DNA from: JAWKTM01 sp041399085
GTDB lineage: Bacteria; Planctomycetota; Planctomycetia; Pirellulales; Pirellulaceae
DNA: 30,418 nucleotides
NCBI GenBank assembly: GCA_041399085.1
Contig: JAWKTM010000079.1
Location: 1-30,418 of the forward strand
Direction: 5' to 3'
The notes below the pieces were generated by a model. That model was given only the letters and a program-made list of their open reading frames with translations. It was not told the DNA's origin and did no database searches. Shown here piece by piece: positions 26,016 to 30,418 of the stretch. The stretch's first letter is position 1, and each line of letters starts with the position of its first letter. A program made the position numbers and the translations under genes.

Positions 26016-26701
26016 ATCGAACGCATTCATTCGTCAATTGCCAACACGGGGCCCTGCGCATCGCCTGCAGGAGCATGCCTTGCGAAGTTTGCGAGATCGA
26101 AATCCAACTATTCCAAATTCAGCACAAAGTATCACGATGCGCCGCCAGATGTGAGCCTGGTTGGCTACGCTCGCGACGGCCAGAGCGAGTGCCAAATTCG
26201 CCTGGGCCCGTGCGTGCCCCAACTATCTGTTCGGCTCATTTCGCGGAGCCATCAGAACGCAAGGCATCCGCAAGTCGGCCTCACCGGGACCCGAACGATG
26301 AGAAAGGCAAACTCGTTTCTTTCCAATGGTCTTCCTGAAGCTTTCCCGACGCTTTCCGTTCATCTTCGAACTCTGTTACGAAAAGACTGGTCAATCCGAA
26401 TGAGCTTTCTCTTCCGAGTGATGGCGTGCGATGGAACTTCAGAGTAGCGAAAGGCCGGCGAGATATTTATCACAACCGTAACGCAAATCACCTACTAGCG
26501 AGGGAAGCTATGCGTCATTGTCTTCCCATCGCTGTCCGTAGCGTTATTCGGGTGCTCGAACCACATTTTGAAAGTGACGAAAAAGCGAAAGCTGGGTTAT
26601 AGCGAGTCCTAGCCTTCGCCGCTGAACGAGCCGCGGATCGCGTTGAAAACCCATTTTGCCTCGGCCCCCCCCAACCAATATGAAATTGCTGGAGCAACGA
26701 A
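26016..26701. other. About 690 bp without a convincing gene
   Basis: This stretch separates the broken HAD gene (minus) from the large protease fusion (plus) and should hold the fusion's promoter. A plus-strand frame from 25506 to 26447 crosses it but is the shadow of the HAD gene and lacks any family signal. Base composition drifts toward A+T to the right. The only candidate is a 30-codon ORF at 26510-26602 (listed separately). A run of eight C lies at about 26664-26671. No promoter could be called with confidence. Confidence 0.45.
26510..26602 (+). CDS. Possible 30-codon small ORF upstream of the protease fusion
   Basis: An ATG at 26510 follows GAGGGAAGCT, a well-placed Shine-Dalgarno-like sequence, and opens 30 codons (begins MRHCLPIAVRSVIRVLEPHF) to a TAG at 26600. 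It has a slightly hydrophobic N-terminal half and a charged end (SDEKAKAGL). It sits 99 bp upstream of the fusion gene in the same direction. Only the ribosome site supports it; it may be a leader peptide or chance. Confidence 0.25.
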   Translation: MRHCLPIAVRSVIRVLEPHFESDEKAKAGL

Positions 26702-29700
26702 ATGCATTGGACAAGGCTTGCCTCGATAATCTTGATCCTAATCGTCTGTCAAGCAATGACCGAGGCCCTTGCACAAAGCGATCATCCGGCAATCAATCGG
26801 CCCGATGAATTCGCTTGGCGGATTTTTGCGGAGATTAGTCAGCCGATCGATGATCCGAGCGGACCGGTTGTTTGGGAATCTTGGGCGTTAGCCAGTGATG
26901 TTTTTGGGAACCCGAATCAAGCACCTAACTGGCCGCACGACGATGTTGATCGAACTATTGATCAATTGGAAGCTCAACCGTTACAGCAAGTCATTCTCGA
27001 TATGCAGCGAGCTGGGGTTGCAAATCCGATAGCCGCGGCACTTGAGGGCAAGGCTCACACTCAGCGAGTTGATCCCGGCGTCATTCAAAGGCATGGGAAT
27101 GAGACGCGCATGAATCGTGAGGCCTTTGACTTTATCGTCTCTAACGACCTTTACTACATCGAGGGACAGGAACGATTCTTCAACTCAGGCGAAAAAGTCG
27201 ACTTTCCCATTCCAGCACGCGAGATTAAAGCTCAGTGGCGAAGGTTGGATGACCCGGCCTTACATGCTCGCTATCACACGGCTCAAATAAACAATCGCGG
27301 TATGATCGAAACGTGGGGCCTGACCGCGCTTCACATCACGACCAAGGATTTACCGAACTGGTTTTGGGCAACTTTTGAGCACAGAGACAACGAAGGAATC
27401 GAGGGCGTCGTACCGTCGCGGGATACGTTTGGGATAAACACAAGCGGAGAACCTTCTTCGGCGCTCTTGCAATTGTTTCGGGATGTGAATCTCGGCTCAA
27501 AGTGGCAGAACTACGTGCTGCGCGGGACCCAGGTTGACTTTGTTGACTCAATTGGTCGACCAACCTTGCTTGCGAATTCACAAGTTGAACGTGGCTTTCA
27601 ATCCACGAGTTCTTGCATTACATGTCATGCACGAGCGTCAATCGGTCCAAAACCGGATCAAGAGTTCGATATAAATAATCCACAAAACCCAAATGCCGCC
27701 AACAGGTTAGAGGTCTTTGAGTCTTCCGATCCATTTCTGGGTTCGATTGGCGTTCCCAACCCAGCTTGGTTCATGGATACGCGAACTACACCTGCGGCGC
27801 GTAAATTCACGCAGCTCGACTTCGTCTGGTCGATGTCACGCGCTCGTCGTCGTCAGCCTTTCCCGCAGCCGGTTGTCGTCGTGCCGCCGCTCCCTGCCGA
27901 TCGTGCCGCGGAAGTCAGCGCGGTGCCAACGCCGATGATCGAGATTCGTGCGGCTGGATACGACTCCAACACTCGCACCGGTGTTGAATTCGGTAAACGC
28001 ATGCGATCGCGCCGCGCTCAGGGCTCTCAGTTTGTCGTCAACTATAACGGCTTCAGTTCGCAAGCTCGGACGGCATTTCAAGCTGCCGTGGATATATGGG
28101 AATCGTTGCTTCAGAGCGACGTTCCCATCCGCGTTCATGCGAACTGGAGGCCACTTGATCCTGGAGTGCTAGGTTCAGCCGGACCCGCGACCTATAGCCG
28201 CAACTTCGCCGGTGCCCCGCTGACCAACACATGGTATCCCATCGCTTTGGCTAACCGAATCGCGGGATCGGATCTTGCACCGAACAGTGTCGACATCAAT
28301 TGCAACTTTAGTAGTGTATTCAACAATTGGTACTTTGGCACGGATGGTAGTCCACCTGTTAATCAGTACGACTTGATGAGTGTCGTACTGCATGAATTGG
28401 GGCACGGGCTTGGCTTTACTGGCACGATGACGGTAAACAACAACGGAGTTGGAAGCTGGGGCGGCGGCACAGCTTTCCCCGTGGCCTACGACAGATTTGG
28501 GGTCAACGGCTCTGGGCAGCAACTCGTCAGTACAAGCTTGTTTCCCAATCCCTCAATTGCCCTCGGCCAACAACTAACTAGCGGAACTCTCTTCTTTAAC
28601 GGGACCGCGGCCAGAATCGCCAATGGCGGTGCCTCACCCAGGATATACGCACCAAGTCCGTTCGATCCTGGTTCGAGCTTCGCGCATCTCGACGAGGCAA
28701 CATTTCCGAAGGGCAACCCGAACTCTCTGATGACGCCGCAGATCGGCACGAACGAAGCAATACACAGTCCGGGCGCCATTGGCATGGGCGTGCTGCAAGA
28801 TCTTGGTTGGACGTTTACGACAGCGATGATGGCCGACGATTCCGACGGTGAAAAGGTTGGATGTTGTGGCACGGGAAAATCGGCAATGATGCAAGACTTG
28901 AAAATGCCCGATGCGGAGCAGGCTCGCTTGGTCGATGCAGCGGTCGAATTAACCAAGGCCTCGGTCGATCAGGACGACCCGAAATTCTATGAACAGCTCA
29001 GCCAATCGCTGATGCAACTTAAACAAGCGCGGTCCGAGTCAATCCCCGTCGAACCCGTCAACGACGCCGAGGAATCCCGACGGGTTTTTCAACCAATGAG
29101 GTTGCGAACGACCACACCGGAAACAGAGCGTATCAGCGTGGCCGACGATCCTGTGTGGCGAGACAACTTCATCAAATGGCTTTCACTACCGAGACGGGAT
29201 CGATTGCGTATTTGGGGTGGCGCTCCGGTTCTTGCAGGTGAATTCGAGCATTGCGTGGCCGTGGGTGGAGGTGGTCGGTTCTGTTGCACTGGAACGTTGG
29301 TTGCGCCTCGAGTGGTCATCACGGCCGCTCACTGTTTCCATCTTGGATGCATCGGTTCGCGCGGCGAGGTTTACTTTGGCTTGAATTCGAACAACCCCGG
29401 TACGGGCCGTGTTGTGGCGTGTAAGTGCGTCCCTCATCCAGATTACAAACTGAGTACTGATGAACATGACATAGCAGTGCTCATCTTGGATCAGCCGGTG
29501 ACCGATGTTGCGCCCTGCCCGATCGCAACGCCATCACAAATCGACGATGCATTCTTCTTGCGTCTTGCTGGTTTTGGGCTAACGGAAACCGGCAGGTCGG
29601 GACGCAAGATGCAGGTCGAAGTCGTCGTTGCTTCCAACAATTGTTCGTCTTCGTCGCACCAGTCCACTTTCGGCTGCAAGAGAGATCGTGAAATCGTAGC

Positions 29701-29968
29701 TGGGGGAAATGGACTCGATTCTTGCAATGGTGACAGCGGCGGTCCCGCGTATGTCGACGTAGGAGGACGATTCTTATTGGCGGGAGCCACTTCGCGCGCG
29801 GCGGCAAACAGCCAACGAGGCTGTGGTGATGGCGGGATTTACGTTCGCATCGACAAAGAATTGGAGTGGATCGAATCGGTGGTTGCGGCAGAAGGGCTCT
29901 CCATCGCGTGCGATTCGGAAGATGAATCCGAAGAACAGTCAAATTCTGGGAGCGTTAAAAAGGAATAG
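26702..29968 (+). CDS. Secreted fusion: cytochrome c-like region, zinc metalloprotease-like region, trypsin-like serine protease
   Basis: This 1088-residue protein starts at an ATG with GGAG seven bases upstream. A signal peptide (LASIILILIVCQAMTEALA) is followed by about 380 residues with one heme-binding CITCH (305-309), preceded by LPNWFWATFEHRDN, which I associate with bacterial cytochrome c-like proteins. Residues about 430-720 form a metalloprotease-like region with HELGHGLGFTG (564-574); this HExxH motif would bind zinc, but the usual third metzincin ligand (His or Asp at the last position) is Gly. A short Gly/Cys linker (GCCGTG) and a helical stretch follow. Residues about 850-1070 are a chymotrypsin-fold protease with TAAHC (His 877), EHDIAVL (Asp 923) and CNGDSGGPA (Ser 1012), plus Cys for disulfides. 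The tail is acidic. Heme attachment and proteolysis are inferred from motifs. A partner gene starts 3 nt downstream. Confidence 0.88.
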   Translation: MHWTRLASIILILIVCQAMTEALAQSDHPAINRPDEFAWRIFAEISQPIDDPSGPVVWESWALASDVFGNPNQAPNWPHDDVDRTIDQLEAQPLQQVILDMQRAGVANPIAAALEGKAHTQRVDPGVIQRHGNETRMNREAFDFIVSNDLYYIEGQERFFNSGEKVDFPIPAREIKAQWRRLDDPALHARYHTAQINNRGMIETWGLTALHITTKDLPNWFWATFEHRDNEGIEGVVPSRDTFGINTSGEPSSALLQLFRDVNLGSKWQNYVLRGTQVDFVDSIGRPTLLANSQVERGFQSTSSCITCHARASIGPKPDQEFDINNPQNPNAANRLEVFESSDPFLGSIGVPNPAWFMDTRTTPAARKFTQLDFVWSMSRARRRQPFPQPVVVVPPLPADRAAEVSAVPTPMIEIRAAGYDSNTRTGVEFGKRMRSRRAQGSQFVVNYNGFSSQARTAFQAAVDIWESLLQSDVPIRVHANWRPLDPGVLGSAGPATYSRNFAGAPLTNTWYPIALANRIAGSDLAPNSVDINCNFSSVFNNWYFGTDGSPPVNQYDLMSVVLHELGHGLGFTGTMTVNNNGVGSWGGGTAFPVAYDRFGVNGSGQQLVSTSLFPNPSIALGQQLTSGTLFFNGTAARIANGGASPRIYAPSPFDPGSSFAHLDEATFPKGNPNSLMTPQIGTNEAIHSPGAIGMGVLQDLGWTFTTAMMADDSDGEKVGCCGTGKSAMMQDLKMPDAEQARLVDAAVELTKASVDQDDPKFYEQLSQSLMQLKQARSESIPVEPVNDAEESRRVFQPMRLRTTTPETERISVADDPVWRDNFIKWLSLPRRDRLRIWGGAPVLAGEFEHCVAVGGGGRFCCTGTLVAPRVVITAAHCFHLGCIGSRGEVYFGLNSNNPGTGRVVACKCVPHPDYKLSTDEHDIAVLILDQPVTDVAPCPIATPSQIDDAFFLRLAGFGLTETGRSGRKMQVEVVVASNNCSSSSHQSTFGCKRDREIVAGGNGLDSCNGDSGGPAYVDVGGRFLLAGATSRAAANSQRGCGDGGIYVRIDKELEWIESVVAAEGLSIACDSEDESEEQSNSGSVKKE

Positions 29969-29971
29969 TCC

Positions 29972-30418
29972 ATGGTCCGCGCCACAACAAAATCAAAACG
30001 TAAGACGACTCGCTCCAAATCCGCAGCCAAGCCGTCGCAAGCGATCGACATTTCAAACCTTGCTAGTTGTATTGAGGACGCTCGGTTGGCGGCTTTGGAC
30101 AGTGATGTGGGTCCCGATGATCCCACCGAGTTCAGCAATTTGATGGGCCGATTGGTGGCGTCGCGGGATCGGTTGCCGCCACTTTATCGGCAAGCTGTTT
30201 ACGCCCCATTCCTCGAAACCATGACGGACTTGGGGCGAGACGGTTTCGTGGAGATCCTTTTGCGTGATCCTGCGCGTGAGAGTACGGCTGGATTGGTGCT
30301 GGACGTCGCTCATGCAATCTTGCAGAACGGCGAGCGTTACGAAGATCAGGCGACGGATGCGTTTCAGGAAGTCGTTAGCGATCTGTACGATGGGTTCTTA
30401 AGCATGGAGGATCGGTTG
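29972..30418 (+). CDS. Unrecognised protein, 3' end outside window, coupled to the protease fusion
   Basis: An ATG at 29972, three bases after the fusion's stop and preceded by AAAAAGGAATAG, opens 149 codons without a stop up to the window end. The N-terminus is very basic (MVRATTKSKRKTTRSKSAAK), has no signal peptide, and is followed by acidic, helical sequence (SNLASCIEDARLAALDSDVG, PPLYRQAVYAPFLETMTDLG, STAGLVLDVAHAILQNGERY, AFQEVVSDLYDGFLSMEDRL). I do not recognise a family. The Lys/Arg-rich start could bind DNA or membrane surfaces, or be a flexible tail; this is speculation. The tight spacing indicates one operon with the fusion, yet the product looks cytoplasmic while the fusion is exported. 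Confidence 0.7.
   Translation, partial: MVRATTKSKRKTTRSKSAAKPSQAIDISNLASCIEDARLAALDSDVGPDDPTEFSNLMGRLVASRDRLPPLYRQAVYAPFLETMTDLGRDGFVEILLRDPARESTAGLVLDVAHAILQNGERYEDQATDAFQEVVSDLYDGFLSMEDRL

Noticed and set aside
25506..26447. 313-codon plus-strand ORF over the HAD gene and the gap
   Set aside because: The opposite strand carries all four HAD motifs; this frame shows nothing coherent.

Overview
The window looks like chromosomal DNA from a planctomycete, probably of the Pirellulales type. This is inferred from gene content seen in the translations: a DUF1559 protein with a type IV pilin-like N-terminus beside a small lipoprotein, a CRTAC1-like FG-GAP/ASPIC protein, a SUMF1-fold protein, a VWA/glutamine-amidotransferase-like membrane protein, many secreted proteins of no obvious family, and single genes or short pairs separated by long gaps. 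No RNA gene, CRISPR array, insertion sequence or phage gene was recognised.

Left part (1-8343): the 3' end of a proline iminopeptidase gene converges on a minus-strand yhaO-yhaN pair (SbcD-like nuclease and SbcC-like ATPase, overlapping by 4 nt). A cluster of four 23-bp repeats then leads to a minus-strand pair for O-acylation of a cell-surface polymer (SGNH hydrolase-like protein plus MBOAT acyltransferase, overlapping by 14 nt). About 1.1 kb without a convincing gene follows.

Middle part (9431-18275): small lipoprotein plus DUF1559 protein, ending in a hairpin terminator; CRTAC1-like lipoprotein overlapping a membrane-anchored TPR protein that starts with TTG; a SUMF1-fold protein whose signal peptide lies in another frame, suggesting a one-base deletion; a lipoprotein that may adopt an alpha/alpha toroid; a minus-strand coiled-coil/zinc-ribbon protein; and a small secreted protein.

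Right part (18497-30418): a metacaspase-like gene broken by at least seven frame changes; two secreted Cys-rich coiled-coil proteins, the first also His- and Met-rich and followed by a strong terminator; a minus-strand VWA membrane protein and a helical unknown; a HAD-family gene broken by about four frame changes; and a 1088-residue secreted protein that joins a cytochrome c-like region (CITCH), a zinc metalloprotease-like region (HELGHGLGF) and a trypsin-like serine protease with a complete triad. An unrecognised gene starts 3 nt after it and runs off the window. This fusion and its partner are the best candidates for something undescribed.

The frame changes cluster in two genes while ORFs of 1196, 755 and 1088 codons are intact. 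That favours local gene decay or a local sequence-quality problem over a uniform error rate; the sequence alone cannot decide between them.
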